Under the pieces are notes generated by a model, which saw only the letters and a program-made list of their open reading frames with translations, was not told the DNA's origin and ran no database searches. Source: Salinibacterium sp. (GTDB lineage: Bacteria > Actinomycetota > Actinomycetes > Actinomycetales > Microbacteriaceae). Taken from it: 64,000 nt of DNA. Both the position numbers and the translations under genes were made by a program. The DNA lies in NCBI GenBank assembly GCA_015234465.1, contig JADGNA010000023.1:186001-250000 (forward strand). The letters are read 5' to 3'. Shown here in pieces: positions 37,596-46,885 of the stretch. Numbering within the stretch: position 1 is the first letter of the stretch; every line of letters begins with the position of its first letter.

Positions 37596-40073
37596 ATGCC
37601 CAAGCTCCGACCGGGTGTCGTCTCCGTTGTCCTCGTCAACTTCCGTGGTCCCAGCGACACCATCGAAGCTATCGGGCATCTTGGTGAACTCGACTGGCCG
37701 CAGGAGCGGCTTGAGATTGTCGTCGTGGAGAACGGATCGGGCGACGACAGCGCAGAGCGCATCCGGGCCGCCGCGCCTCACGTGAACCTGGTCGTCTCGA
37801 AGACGAACGACGGCTTCGCCGGCGGATGCAACAGGGGAGTGGCCGCCTCCAGTGGCGAGTACATCGCCCTGCTGAACAACGATGCACGCCCGGACGAGAA
37901 GTGGGTGCGCGCCGCCGTCGAGAAGTTCGAGACATCCGACAAGATCGGTGCCGTCGCGAGCCGCGTGCTCGACTGGGAGGGCGAGAAGGTCGACTTCATC
38001 GGCTCCGCCATGACCTGGTACGGCATGGGCTACAAGCCGTTCACGGCCGAGCCGATCCCCAAGACCCCGGATGTGCCGCAGGACGTGCTCTTCGGCACCG
38101 GGTCGGCGATGTTTGTGCGCAGGGACGTCTACGACGCGCTCGGCGGCTTCGACGAGCGCTACTTCATGTTCTTCGAAGACGTCGACCTTGGCTGGCGTCT
38201 CAACCTGCGCGGGTGGCGCTATGCATACGAGCCAGCCTCCCTCGCGTACCACAAGCACCACGCGTCGATGGCGGAGTTCGGCCCCTACAAGGAGACGTAC
38301 CTCCTCGAACGCAACGCACTCTTCACCCTTTACAAGAACCTCGAAGAGGACGGCCTGCGCGAGGCGCTACCCGCCGCGACGATGCTCGCCATCCGTCGGG
38401 GCATCACGCGCGCGGGACTCGACTCCACCGCATACGACCTGCGCAAGCCCGGGGGAGACGACACCGACACCGACACCGTCTCCAAGCAGGCGGTCGCAGC
38501 GATGTTCGCGATCGACCAGCTCGTCGAGAACCTGCCGTCGCTCCGCAAGAGCCGCGACGAAATCCAGACCACGCGCACCGTCAGCGACAGCATGCTCTGG
38601 CGCCTCTTCGGGCAGGTCGATGCGCCGGTGTACCAAGAGGAGAAATACCTCGACGGATACACCGACATCGTCAGCGCCTTCAATGTGCTCGAGCCCACTG
38701 AGCGCACCAAGGTCGTGATTGTCACGGGCGACCCGATCGGCAAGAAGCTCGCAGGCCCCGCCATCCGCGCCTGGAACATGGCCGACCTCCTCTCCCGCGA
38801 CAACGACGTCTGTCTCGTCACCCTCTCCGGTGCGGAGGAGATGGAAGCTCCCTTCCGCATCGAGCACGTGCGCCCGGGCGACGACGGCAAGTTCGGGCCG
38901 CTCGAGAAGTGGGCGGATGTCATCGTCTTTCAAGGCCACGCAATGGCCGTCTTCGAGTCGATCCGCACGAGCTCCAAGATCCTCGTCGTCGACATCTACG
39001 ACCCCATGCACCTCGAACAGCTCGAGCAGGGGAGGGAGCTGCCCGCCGCCCAGTGGACGCAGCAGGTGGCGGATGCGACGGAGGTGCTCAACGAGCAGTT
39101 GCAGCGCGGGGACTTCTTCCTCTGCGCATCCGACCGGCAGAAGATGTTCTGGCTCGGCCAGCTCGCCGCACTCGGGCGCATCAACCCGCTCAATTACGAC
39201 GGTGACCCCGATCTTGATGGTCTCATCAGCATCGCTCCGTTCGGGCTCTCCGCGACGCCGCCCACGCACGAACGCGACGTGCTCAAAGGCGTCATGCCGG
39301 GCATCGGCCGTGACGACAAGGTGCTGCTGTGGAGCGGAGGCCTTTACAACTGGTTCGACCCCAAGACGTTGATCCGCGCCGTTGCCGAGCTCTCCCAGCG
39401 TCGCGATGGCGTGCGCCTCTTCTTCCAGGGCACCAAGCATCCTCACCCCGGCGTGCCCGAGATGCGCATCGTGAAGGAGTCCCGCGCGCTCGCCGAGGAG
39501 CTCGGCGCACTCGACACCTCTGTCTTTTTTAACCCCTCGTGGGTCGACTACGCCGACCGGCAGAACTACCTCACCGAGGCGGACGCCGGCGTCAGCACGC
39601 ACTTCTCGCACATCGAGACCACCTTCTCGTTCCGCACTCGCATCCTCGACTACCTCTGGGCTGAGCTGCCCATGGTCGTCACCGAGGGTGACCACTTCGC
39701 CGAACTGATCGCTGCCGAGAACCTCGGCGTCGTCGTCAAGGCAGAGGATGTCGCGGGGCTGTCGGTCGCCCTCGAGCGCGTGCTCTTCGACGAGGAGTTC
39801 ATCGCCGAAGCGAAGGCCAACATCCGCCGCGTGCGCGAGCGCTACTTCTGGGAGGCCGCCCTCGCGCCGCTCGTCGACTTCGTCGCGGACGCGAAGCACG
39901 CCGCCGATCACCGCGGCCTGACCGCCGCCCAGCTTGCCGCGGCAGCGCAAGGTCGCAAGCAGCGCCGCCGCTCCGGCCTCATGCACGACATCGGCCGTGC
40001 CGCCTTCTATCTGCGCACGGCCGGGCCCTCGGCGGTTGTGGGTAAGGTCGCGAAGCGCCTCAGGCGGCGGTGA
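37596..40073 (+). CDS. Two-domain glycosyltransferase: GT2 followed by GT-B domain
   Basis: 825 residues. The N-terminal 290 form a WbbL-like GT2: VSVVLVNFRGPSDTIEAI, VVVENGSGDDSAE, NDGFAGGCNRGV, ALLNNDARPD, FGTGSAMFVRRDVYDALGGFDERYFMFFEDVDLGWR. A linker of about 80 residues precedes a GT-B domain (VVIVTGDPIGKKLAGPAIRAWNMADLL, LLWSGGLYNWFDPKTLIRAV, THFSHIETTFSFRTRILDYLWAELPMVVTEGD). The tail is basic. Codon usage is strongly GC-rich, unlike the genes just upstream. First gene of a plus-strand run to 49.3 kb. Substrates unknown. Confidence 0.85.
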   Translation: MPKLRPGVVSVVLVNFRGPSDTIEAIGHLGELDWPQERLEIVVVENGSGDDSAERIRAAAPHVNLVVSKTNDGFAGGCNRGVAASSGEYIALLNNDARPDEKWVRAAVEKFETSDKIGAVASRVLDWEGEKVDFIGSAMTWYGMGYKPFTAEPIPKTPDVPQDVLFGTGSAMFVRRDVYDALGGFDERYFMFFEDVDLGWRLNLRGWRYAYEPASLAYHKHHASMAEFGPYKETYLLERNALFTLYKNLEEDGLREALPAATMLAIRRGITRAGLDSTAYDLRKPGGDDTDTDTVSKQAVAAMFAIDQLVENLPSLRKSRDEIQTTRTVSDSMLWRLFGQVDAPVYQEEKYLDGYTDIVSAFNVLEPTERTKVVIVTGDPIGKKLAGPAIRAWNMADLLSRDNDVCLVTLSGAEEMEAPFRIEHVRPGDDGKFGPLEKWADVIVFQGHAMAVFESIRTSSKILVVDIYDPMHLEQLEQGRELPAAQWTQQVADATEVLNEQLQRGDFFLCASDRQKMFWLGQLAALGRINPLNYDGDPDLDGLISIAPFGLSATPPTHERDVLKGVMPGIGRDDKVLLWSGGLYNWFDPKTLIRAVAELSQRRDGVRLFFQGTKHPHPGVPEMRIVKESRALAEELGALDTSVFFNPSWVDYADRQNYLTEADAGVSTHFSHIETTFSFRTRILDYLWAELPMVVTEGDHFAELIAAENLGVVVKAEDVAGLSVALERVLFDEEFIAEAKANIRRVRERYFWEAALAPLVDFVADAKHAADHRGLTAAQLAAAAQGRKQRRRSGLMHDIGRAAFYLRTAGPSAVVGKVAKRLRRR

Positions 40074-40074
40074 C

Positions 40075-41055
40075 GTGACGACGCCGAGCGTCTCGGTTGC
40101 CCTCTGCACCCACAACGGCGCCGCCTACATCGAGGAGCAGCTGCGCAGCATCCTGAGCCAGAGCGCCGCGGTGAACCAGCTGGTCGTGAGCGACGACGCC
40201 TCCAGCGACGACACGCTCGCGACCGTCGAAAGAGTCTGGCGCGAGGCGGCGCCGACCGCGGCGGAGCTTGTCGTGCTGCGGAACGAGACGCCGCTCGGCG
40301 TCAGCGCAAACTTCGCCCAGGCGCTCCGCGCCTGCACATCAGACATCATCATGCTGAGCGACCAGGATGACATCTGGCGCGAAGACAGGGTCGCCGCCGC
40401 GCTCCGCACGCACACGTCAGAGCCTGAGGCACTGCTGGTGCATTCCGACGCCCGACTCGTGGATGCGAAGGGCACCGACCTCGGCGTAACGCTCTTCCAA
40501 GCCCTCGAGGTCGGGGCGAGGGACCTGGCGCAGGAGAGGACATCCGAAGCCTTTTCGTTCCTTCTGAGGCGCAACATCGTGACCGGGGCGACGGCGAGCG
40601 TGCGCCGCGAGTTGCTGGAAGCAGCCCTGCCAGTGCCGGAGGACTGGGTCCACGACGAGTGGCTCGCCCTCGTCGCTGCGGCGCGAGGCAGGCTCGACCA
40701 CATCGCCGACACGCTCATCGACTATCGGCAGCACGGGGCCAACCAGATCGGTGTCAGCGCGCCGACGCTCGGCTACAAGGTGCGTCGGATGCTCGAACCG
40801 AGGGGTGAGCGGAATCGGACCCTCGCCCGGCGGAGCGCTGCGCTCGCCACCCGTCTTGACGAGCTCGATGCCGAGGCAGCCCTCGTGCAGCAAGCGCAGG
40901 CCAAGCACGCATTCGAGCAGGCGCGCGCGCTCCTGCCCGACAGCCGCATCCGTCGAGTGCCCTTCATACTCAGGCTCGCCCGTTCCGGAGGCTACGAACG
41001 GTTCGCCAGTCAAGGGCGACTCGACATCGTGCGTGACCTGCTGCAGCCGGCATGA
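40075..41055 (+). CDS. GT2 glycosyltransferase (rhamnosyltransferase-like)
   Basis: 326 residues, starting VSVALCTHNGAAYIEEQLRSILSQS, then VVSDDASSDDTLATV, NFAQAL, IIMLSDQDDIWREDRV and VHSDARLVDAKGTDLG. DQDDIW is the acceptor/metal motif common to rhamnosyl- and galactosyl-transferases of capsule loci. The track ORF starts upstream at 39934 inside the previous gene; GTG 40075, 1 nt after that gene's stop, is the likely start. The C-terminus is helical (RLDELDAEAALVQQAQ). Confidence 0.84.
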   Translation: MTTPSVSVALCTHNGAAYIEEQLRSILSQSAAVNQLVVSDDASSDDTLATVERVWREAAPTAAELVVLRNETPLGVSANFAQALRACTSDIIMLSDQDDIWREDRVAAALRTHTSEPEALLVHSDARLVDAKGTDLGVTLFQALEVGARDLAQERTSEAFSFLLRRNIVTGATASVRRELLEAALPVPEDWVHDEWLALVAAARGRLDHIADTLIDYRQHGANQIGVSAPTLGYKVRRMLEPRGERNRTLARRSAALATRLDELDAEAALVQQAQAKHAFEQARALLPDSRIRRVPFILRLARSGGYERFASQGRLDIVRDLLQPA

Positions 41056-41136
41056 CCCGCCGCACGGCATCGCCGCGATGAGCATGGCGACTAAGCTCCT
41101 AAGAATGGTTTCGAGCAACGGGGAGGGCAGCACCGC

Positions 41137-42708
41137 GTGAAGCGGCTGAGACTGCGGGCGATCCATCTGGCGCCTCTCCTTGCAATCGCTGCCCTCCTCG
41201 GCTGGGCATTCGCGTCCCCGGTAGGGGCATCCCCCGATGACGACTTCCATCTCGTCAGCACCTGGTGCGCCAGTGGCGACGAACTCTGCGAAGAGACCCC
41301 GGTCGACGGCGTCCGAGAAGTGCCCACAGCCCTCGTGCAAGTGCCCTGCTATGCCGCGCAGGAGAAGGAAAGTGCCGCCTGCCAGTCCGCGATCGACTTC
41401 TCGGTCACCGCAACTGAAACGACGTCGCGCGGCAACTTCAACAGCGAGTACCCGCCCGTGTTCTACGCCGTGATGGGACTCTTCGCCGGCGACGACATCA
41501 TCGCGTCGGCCCTGACGATGCGTGTCGTCAGCGTGCTGATCTTCGTCGCCCTCACGTCGGTGACGTTCGCATTGCTGCCAGCAAGCCGCCGACAAACACT
41601 GACACTCATGTGGCTCGCGACCACGCTCCCCATGGGCGCCTTCCTCATCGCGTCGAACAATCCGAGCGGCTGGGCCATCGCCGGCGTAGGGACGGGATGG
41701 ATCGCCCTCCTCGGCTATCTCGAGGGCCACGGGCGACGCAAATGGGCGCTGGGCGCGATGTTCGCCCTCTCCGCGCTGATGGCGGCGGGATCCCGAGGGG
41801 ATGCCGCACTGTACATGCTCGTCGCCATCGGAGCGGTGTTCCTGCTCACCGTGCCCAAGCTGGGGAAGGGAGCGGATCGCAAGGCGTTCATTGCCTATGG
41901 GCGAGACGCGATCCTCCCGGCTGCCGTGGCAGTCCTGTGCGTCATCTTGTTCTTCTCGAGTCGCCAGGCCGCCACTGGGCTCACCGGCTTCGGCCCTCCG
42001 ACAGCAGCACCCGGTGGCGTCGGGGAGGACATCGTGCCGGTCGAAGCGAAGGAGGGACTGACCCTCGCGCTCTCGAACCTCCTCCACCTGCCTCTCCTCT
42101 GGGCCGGCAACTTCGGAGAGTGGGGCCTCGGATGGTTCGACACCGTGCTGCCTCCGACCGTCCTCCTCGCCAGCATTGCCGCCCTCAGCGTGACCGTCTT
42201 CGTCGGGCTCGGCCGCACCTGGGGCAGGAAACTGCTGGTCGTCGGGCTTGCTGGCGCGGCGATGGTGCTGGTGCCCATCTTCGTGCTGCAGCAGGGCGGC
42301 AACGTCGTGGGGGAGCAAGTACAGCCTCGTTACGTGCTGCCCATCATCATCCTGTTTGTCGGACTGTCGTTGCTGAGCCGAAGGGAATCCGTGCTCCGCC
42401 TGACACGCACGCAGGCCTTCGTGCTGGGAATCGGACTGGTTGCGGCGTTCTTCGTGTCGATGCGAACCAACATGCGTCGCTACATCACCGGGGTCGACGT
42501 GCGAACGTTCAGTCTCGACGTCAGCATCGAGTGGTGGTGGGACCTGGCTCTCAGCCCCAACGCGGTGTGGATCGGCGCATCACTCGCCTACGCAGCCCTC
42601 GTCGCCATCCTTCTCGTCGAGGTCCGTGCGCCAGTCGACGAACCCGCGGTGCCTGCACCTGATCCGGCGCCAGCTCCATACTCCGAGCGCGGGAAGGTCG
42701 CCGCATGA
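41137..42708 (+). CDS. DUF2142 family polytopic membrane protein
   Basis: 523 residues with about eleven TM segments. After TM1 comes the first extracellular loop ASPDDDFHLVSTWCASGD, and later YPPVFYAVMGLFAGDD. Both fit DUF2142, whose members resemble GT-C enzymes using polyprenyl-phosphate sugars. The loop is rich in Asp and has paired Cys residues. GTG 41137 follows GGGAGG by about 11 nt. It overlaps the DPM1-like gene by 4 nt, which suggests that gene supplies the lipid-linked sugar donor. Confidence 0.78.
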   Translation: MKRLRLRAIHLAPLLAIAALLGWAFASPVGASPDDDFHLVSTWCASGDELCEETPVDGVREVPTALVQVPCYAAQEKESAACQSAIDFSVTATETTSRGNFNSEYPPVFYAVMGLFAGDDIIASALTMRVVSVLIFVALTSVTFALLPASRRQTLTLMWLATTLPMGAFLIASNNPSGWAIAGVGTGWIALLGYLEGHGRRKWALGAMFALSALMAAGSRGDAALYMLVAIGAVFLLTVPKLGKGADRKAFIAYGRDAILPAAVAVLCVILFFSSRQAATGLTGFGPPTAAPGGVGEDIVPVEAKEGLTLALSNLLHLPLLWAGNFGEWGLGWFDTVLPPTVLLASIAALSVTVFVGLGRTWGRKLLVVGLAGAAMVLVPIFVLQQGGNVVGEQVQPRYVLPIIILFVGLSLLSRRESVLRLTRTQAFVLGIGLVAAFFVSMRTNMRRYITGVDVRTFSLDVSIEWWWDLALSPNAVWIGASLAYAALVAILLVEVRAPVDEPAVPAPDPAPAPYSERGKVAA

Positions 42709-43370
42709 GTCGCACCTGGGTGATCATCCCCACGTACAACGAAGCGACGATGATCGGAACCGTCGTCACCGACGTGCTCAAGTCGTTCGACCACGTCGTG
42801 TGTGTCGACGACGGAAGCAGCGACGATTCGGCCCAAGTGGCGCGTGCCGCAGGAGCACACGTGGTGCAGCATCCGATCAACCTCGGGCAGGGCGCGAGCC
42901 TTCAGACGGGAATCGATTTCGCGCTCAGCGACCCGTTGATGACCGAAGTCGTCACCTTCGACGCGGACGGACAGCACCAGACGGCCGATGCCATCGCCAT
43001 GGTTGAGCTATTGCGCGAAAAGAATCTCGATATCGTCATCGGCTCGCGATTCCTCGACGACCGCACCCAGGTCTCGCCCGCCAAGAGGCTGGTCCTGCGC
43101 ACGGCCGCGTTCTACACGCGACTCACGTCTGGGATGGCTCTCACCGATGCCCACAACGGGCTTCGAGTACTCGACCGCGGCCTGCTTCGCCAGATCCGCA
43201 TCGAACAGAATCGCATGGCCCACGCGTCCGAGCTCATCGACAAGGTCGGCCGGCTGAAGGCCAACTGGGCCGAATACCCCACCCACATCGTCTACACCGA
43301 GTACTCCAAGGCCAAGGGCCAGTCATTGCTGAACTCCGTGAACATTCTCGTCGAACTACTCTTTAGGTGA
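42705..43370 (+). CDS. DPM1-like GT2, polyprenyl-phosphate hexose synthase
   Basis: 221 residues: TWVIIPTYNEATMIGTVVTDVL, VVCVDDGSSDDSAQVA, NLGQGASLQTGIDFAL, VTFDADGQHQTADAIAMV, VIGSRFLDD and DAHNGLRVLDR. This is the canonical dolichol/polyprenyl-phosphate mannose synthase pattern. There is no C-terminal TM, so it probably works with the small membrane protein encoded next. Part of the DUF2142-DPM1-DUF2304 module. Confidence 0.87.
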   Translation: MSRTWVIIPTYNEATMIGTVVTDVLKSFDHVVCVDDGSSDDSAQVARAAGAHVVQHPINLGQGASLQTGIDFALSDPLMTEVVTFDADGQHQTADAIAMVELLREKNLDIVIGSRFLDDRTQVSPAKRLVLRTAAFYTRLTSGMALTDAHNGLRVLDRGLLRQIRIEQNRMAHASELIDKVGRLKANWAEYPTHIVYTEYSKAKGQSLLNSVNILVELLFR

Positions 43371-43374
43371 ACGC

Positions 43375-43755
43375 ATGACCATCCTCTTCCAGATCATCGC
43401 CGCCGTCGCCATAGTGCTCTCGGGGTTCCTCCTGTTCAGAGGGAGCGGTGCCCGCCACCAGGCGGTGCGTCGGCTGCTGATGGCGGCATTCGTCGTTGCG
43501 GCAGCAGCGTCGGTCTTCGTGCCGCAACTCTGGACGGGTGTCGCGAACTTCCTCGGCATCGGTCGAGGAGCAGACCTGCTGCTCTATTTCATGGTGCTGA
43601 TCTTCGTCGTGTTCGTCGCGACCACGTATCGGCGCTTCCGGCAGTTTGAACTACAGCACAGCGAGTTGGCGCGACAGATGGCCTTGCTCAAGGCGCGGCA
43701 GGACGGTGAGGGCGGCAGCCCTGCGGGGGAGGACCGACCGCGAGAGACGCCCTGA
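43375..43755 (+). CDS. DUF2304 small membrane protein
   Basis: 126 residues with three TM segments (about 3-20, 33-50, 67-85) and a cytoplasmic coiled tail (YRRFRQFELQHSELARQMALLKARQ). DUF2304 proteins are regularly encoded directly after DPM1-like GT2 genes, as here (4-nt gap), and probably anchor or assist that enzyme. Followed by a promoter for the ABC transporter. Confidence 0.8.
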   Translation: MTILFQIIAAVAIVLSGFLLFRGSGARHQAVRRLLMAAFVVAAAASVFVPQLWTGVANFLGIGRGADLLLYFMVLIFVVFVATTYRRFRQFELQHSELARQMALLKARQDGEGGSPAGEDRPRETP

Positions 43756-43780
43756 GCCGGGCCGCGTTGCGTCTCGCTGG

Positions 43781-43786
43781 TAGTGT
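43781..43786 (+). promoter_or_regulatory. -10 box for the PglK-like ABC gene
   Basis: TAGTGT lies 9 nt before ATG 43796, giving a leader of at most a few nucleotides. No Shine-Dalgarno sequence precedes the ATG. Confidence 0.4.
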
Positions 43787-43795
43787 GAGCCTCTC

Positions 43796-45628
43796 ATGAA
43801 AACAATCCTGGTCACGTTTCGTGATCTGTTCCCGCTGCTTCCCGCTGGTGCCCGCCGTTTTCTCGTTCGGTACATCTCTGCCACGAGCGTCATCACGCTT
43901 CTGGATGTCGCGGCGACTGGGCTCTTCGCCCTCCTGATCTACCCGGCCATCGATGGCTCGAATATCTCGCTCCCGCTGATCGGTGAACTGCCTGCGTCGG
44001 CGACCCCTATCGTCGTGCTCGTCGCGTGCTTCTTGATGGTGTTGAAGAGCGGGCTCTCCGTCATGCTCAACTGGATCGCGACTCGCCGTTTCGCCCGATA
44101 CGAACTCGAGATAGGGCAGCGGATGTTCCGCGCCTACATCCATTCCAGTTGGGAGGAGCGCTCGAAGCGCTCGGTGGCCGAGATCACCCGCATCGCGGAC
44201 ATGGGCATCGCGAACACCATCATGGGGTTCCTGCTGCCCCTGTCGAGGATCCCGAATCTGGCTCTGTCGTTCGTGCTGATCCTCGGCGTGGTCCTTGTCG
44301 CGGACCCGCTGACCTGCATCATCGCTCTCGTGTACCTCGGATTCATCGCCTGGCTCGTCAACCATGTGGTGACACGCCGCGCGCTCGAGGCGGGGCAGGT
44401 CAACCTCACCTACAGCTACCGCGTCGCAAGCCTCATGACGGAGATGGTGGATGCGCTGAAGGAACTCAGCCTGCGCGGTCGGCTGGAGCAGGTGGCCGAC
44501 GTCGTGACCGACAATCGCGTCCACGCGGTGCGTGCGCGGGCGAACACCTCGTTCCTCGGCACGATTCCCCTGTACGCCTTCGAAGCGGCGCTCATCGGTG
44601 GTTTCCTCCTGATCGGTGCGGCCTCCTACCTGACGGGCGGCCTCAACGCGGCAATCGCGTCCATCGCCCTGTTCGCAGCAGCGGGTTTCAGGCTCATCCC
44701 TGCGCTGAACGGACTCCAGGTGGCCGTCGTGCAGTGCAACGCATCCGTGCCTGCGGCGCGCGATGTGATCGACGACCTGGGGCGAATCGAGAGGGACGTG
44801 GAACGCAAGGGCGCGCCAAGCGACACCGCCACGCTTCCCGACAGTCCGCGCCAGATCAGCCTGAGCGACGTCTCGTTCACCTATCCGTCGTCGACCGAAC
44901 CGGTCTTGCGTCGGCTCGACCTGGACATCCCGCTCGGCAGTTCACTCGGCATCGTCGGCCCATCGGGCGCAGGGAAGTCGACCCTGATCGACCTCTTGCT
45001 CGGCCTCAGTGTGCCCACTGAAGGCTCGATCGCGATCGATGGTGAGCCCCTCACGAACGTCCTGAAATCGTGGCGCAGTCGAGTCGGCTACGTGCCGCAG
45101 CGCGTCGCCCTCTTCGACGGCACCATCGCGCAGAATGTGGCGTTGACCTGGGACGACGACTTCGACCGCGAGCGAGTCGCTGTCGCTCTCGAGCGAGCGC
45201 AGCTCCAATCCCTCGTCGAGTCCCGACCGCTCGGGCTCGACGAGCGAATCGGCGAGCGAGGCTTCTCCCTCTCCGGCGGCCAACAGCAGCGCCTCGGCAT
45301 CGCGAGGGCACTGTATGCCGACCCTCTGGTCCTGGTGCTTGATGAAGCAACGAGCGCGCTGGACACGAAGACCGAAGACACCGTCAGCCAGGCGATCCGG
45401 TCGTTGCAGGGGGAGGTGACGCTCATCTCGGTCGCGCACCGACTGTCCACCATCAAGGACTACGACCAGATCTGCTACATGCAGGACGGGCGGATCGTAG
45501 GACGAGGCTCCTTCTACGAACTCGCCCGGCAGCTTCCGGAGTTCGGCGAACAGGTGGCCCTCGCCGGTCTCGCCGAGAGCATGGGACTCGAGCGTGACGA
45601 GCGAGACGGCTCTACCCAGGAGCCGTGA
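43796..45628 (+). CDS. ABC exporter with fused membrane and ATPase domains (PglK/MsbA-like flippase)
   Basis: 610 residues. Six TM segments in the first 320 are followed by an ATPase with Walker A GPSGAGKST, Q-loop YVPQRVALFDGTIAQNV, signature LSGGQQQRLGIARAL, Walker B LVLVLDEATSALD and SVAHRLST. The genes around it encode glycosyltransferases, not peptides or drugs, so flipping a lipid-linked oligosaccharide as PglK does is the best guess. It is the third export system of the window. Its stop overlaps the next start (TGATG). Confidence 0.85.
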   Translation: MKTILVTFRDLFPLLPAGARRFLVRYISATSVITLLDVAATGLFALLIYPAIDGSNISLPLIGELPASATPIVVLVACFLMVLKSGLSVMLNWIATRRFARYELEIGQRMFRAYIHSSWEERSKRSVAEITRIADMGIANTIMGFLLPLSRIPNLALSFVLILGVVLVADPLTCIIALVYLGFIAWLVNHVVTRRALEAGQVNLTYSYRVASLMTEMVDALKELSLRGRLEQVADVVTDNRVHAVRARANTSFLGTIPLYAFEAALIGGFLLIGAASYLTGGLNAAIASIALFAAAGFRLIPALNGLQVAVVQCNASVPAARDVIDDLGRIERDVERKGAPSDTATLPDSPRQISLSDVSFTYPSSTEPVLRRLDLDIPLGSSLGIVGPSGAGKSTLIDLLLGLSVPTEGSIAIDGEPLTNVLKSWRSRVGYVPQRVALFDGTIAQNVALTWDDDFDRERVAVALERAQLQSLVESRPLGLDERIGERGFSLSGGQQQRLGIARALYADPLVLVLDEATSALDTKTEDTVSQAIRSLQGEVTLISVAHRLSTIKDYDQICYMQDGRIVGRGSFYELARQLPEFGEQVALAGLAESMGLERDERDGSTQEP

Positions 45629-46884
45629 TGCTTGACCGACTCCTGGCACGTCGGAATTCGTGGCCCAGATTCGTGAACGCCCTGATCGACGGGCTCGCGG
45701 ACAGACCGATGAGCATTATTGGGCGATTGGCGGCGTTGCGCTACGGGTCTCCGTCGAAGCAAGACGAGACCCCCGTGCTGGTGCCGGACGGGCAGCATAC
45801 GGTGTCGGTTCTCATCGGACCGGTCAACTATGCGAGCCAGGGAAGACTCTGGGCGCAGTCGCTCGAGGAAGCGGACGATCAAGTCCAGGCCGTGAATCTT
45901 GCCGTCGACGTGCCGGGGGGTTTCGATTTCCCCTCGGACGCAGTCATCCCCGTTCCCACGTATCAGAACGGCAAGGCATGGCAGCAGGCGCAGTTCGAAG
46001 CGGCACGACGATTCAGCCACGTCCTCATCGAGGCGGAGGAGCCCCTCTTCGGGCGCTACCTCGGACGTGACGTCGAGCGGGAGTTCAGGGCGCTGCAGTC
46101 CAGCGGTGTGTCGGTCGCTTTCATGGGCCATGGAACGGACGTCCGTCTGCCGAGCTCGCACAGGGAGCGCACGCCGTGGTCTCCCTATCGCGACCCCGCT
46201 CTCTACGTGAATCGGCTTGAGACGCTCGCGCGCCGGAACCAGGCACTCCTCACAGGATCCGGGCGCCCAATGTTCGTGTCGACGCCAGACCTCCTGGACG
46301 ACCTCCCGACAGCCGTGTGGTGTCCCGTAGTCGTGGATCCCGCGCATTGGGCCATTCCCCGCCATGCTTCGCGAGATGGCCGACTGCGAGTGGTGCACGC
46401 TCCAAGTTCCGCACTCGTCAAGGGCACGCACCTGATCGAGCCTGTACTGCACTCCCTCCATCAGCGTGGAGCCATCGACTATCGGCCGATCTCGGGCGTG
46501 CCCGCTCACGCCATGCGCGATGTCTACGCCGACGCTGATGTCGTGCTCGACCAGTTCCGCCTCGGCGCCTATGGTGTGGCAGCATGCGAGGCGATGGCGG
46601 CGGGCCGCTTGGTGGTGGGGCATGTGCTGCAGTCGGTGCGGGACCGGGTCGAGAAGGAGACCGGGCTCCAATTGCCGGTGGCGGAGGCGACGCCCGATAC
46701 CCTGGAGGAGTTGTTGCTCAGCGTGGCGGCGGATCGCGAGGCCTGGATTGCCAAAGCTGGCGAGGGGCCCGCATTCGTCGAACAGGTTCACGATGGACGC
46801 CTGAGCAGCGAGATCCTGATCTCGCACTGGATCGCGGGACCACGCGATCTTCAGAACAAGGACGTGTCCGGGGCGGGGGTGTGA
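45628..46884 (+). CDS. Predicted GT-B glycosyltransferase, paralogue 1 (unclassified family)
   Basis: 418 residues. The N-terminal Rossmann half has VLIGPVNYASQGRLWAQSLE and AFMGHGTDVRLPSSH; the C-terminal half has VVHAPSSALVKGTHLIEPVL, DVVLDQFRLGAYGVAACEAMAAGRLVVGHV. That second stretch mimics the GT4 donor site, with one clear Glu. I do not recognise the exact family. It is strongly similar along its length to the gene at 48070, with a GT4 gene between them. ATG 45628 is preferred over GTG 45625. Confidence 0.7.
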   Translation: MLDRLLARRNSWPRFVNALIDGLADRPMSIIGRLAALRYGSPSKQDETPVLVPDGQHTVSVLIGPVNYASQGRLWAQSLEEADDQVQAVNLAVDVPGGFDFPSDAVIPVPTYQNGKAWQQAQFEAARRFSHVLIEAEEPLFGRYLGRDVEREFRALQSSGVSVAFMGHGTDVRLPSSHRERTPWSPYRDPALYVNRLETLARRNQALLTGSGRPMFVSTPDLLDDLPTAVWCPVVVDPAHWAIPRHASRDGRLRVVHAPSSALVKGTHLIEPVLHSLHQRGAIDYRPISGVPAHAMRDVYADADVVLDQFRLGAYGVAACEAMAAGRLVVGHVLQSVRDRVEKETGLQLPVAEATPDTLEELLLSVAADREAWIAKAGEGPAFVEQVHDGRLSSEILISHWIAGPRDLQNKDVSGAGV

Positions 46885-46885
46885 C

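Noticed and set aside
38367-40115. 582-codon minus-strand ORF
   Set aside because: Antisense shadow of the two-domain glycosyltransferase; no recognisable domain.
40417-42318. 633-codon minus-strand ORF
   Set aside because: Antisense to a GT2 and the DUF2142 gene; translation dominated by Glu, Gly, His and Arg.
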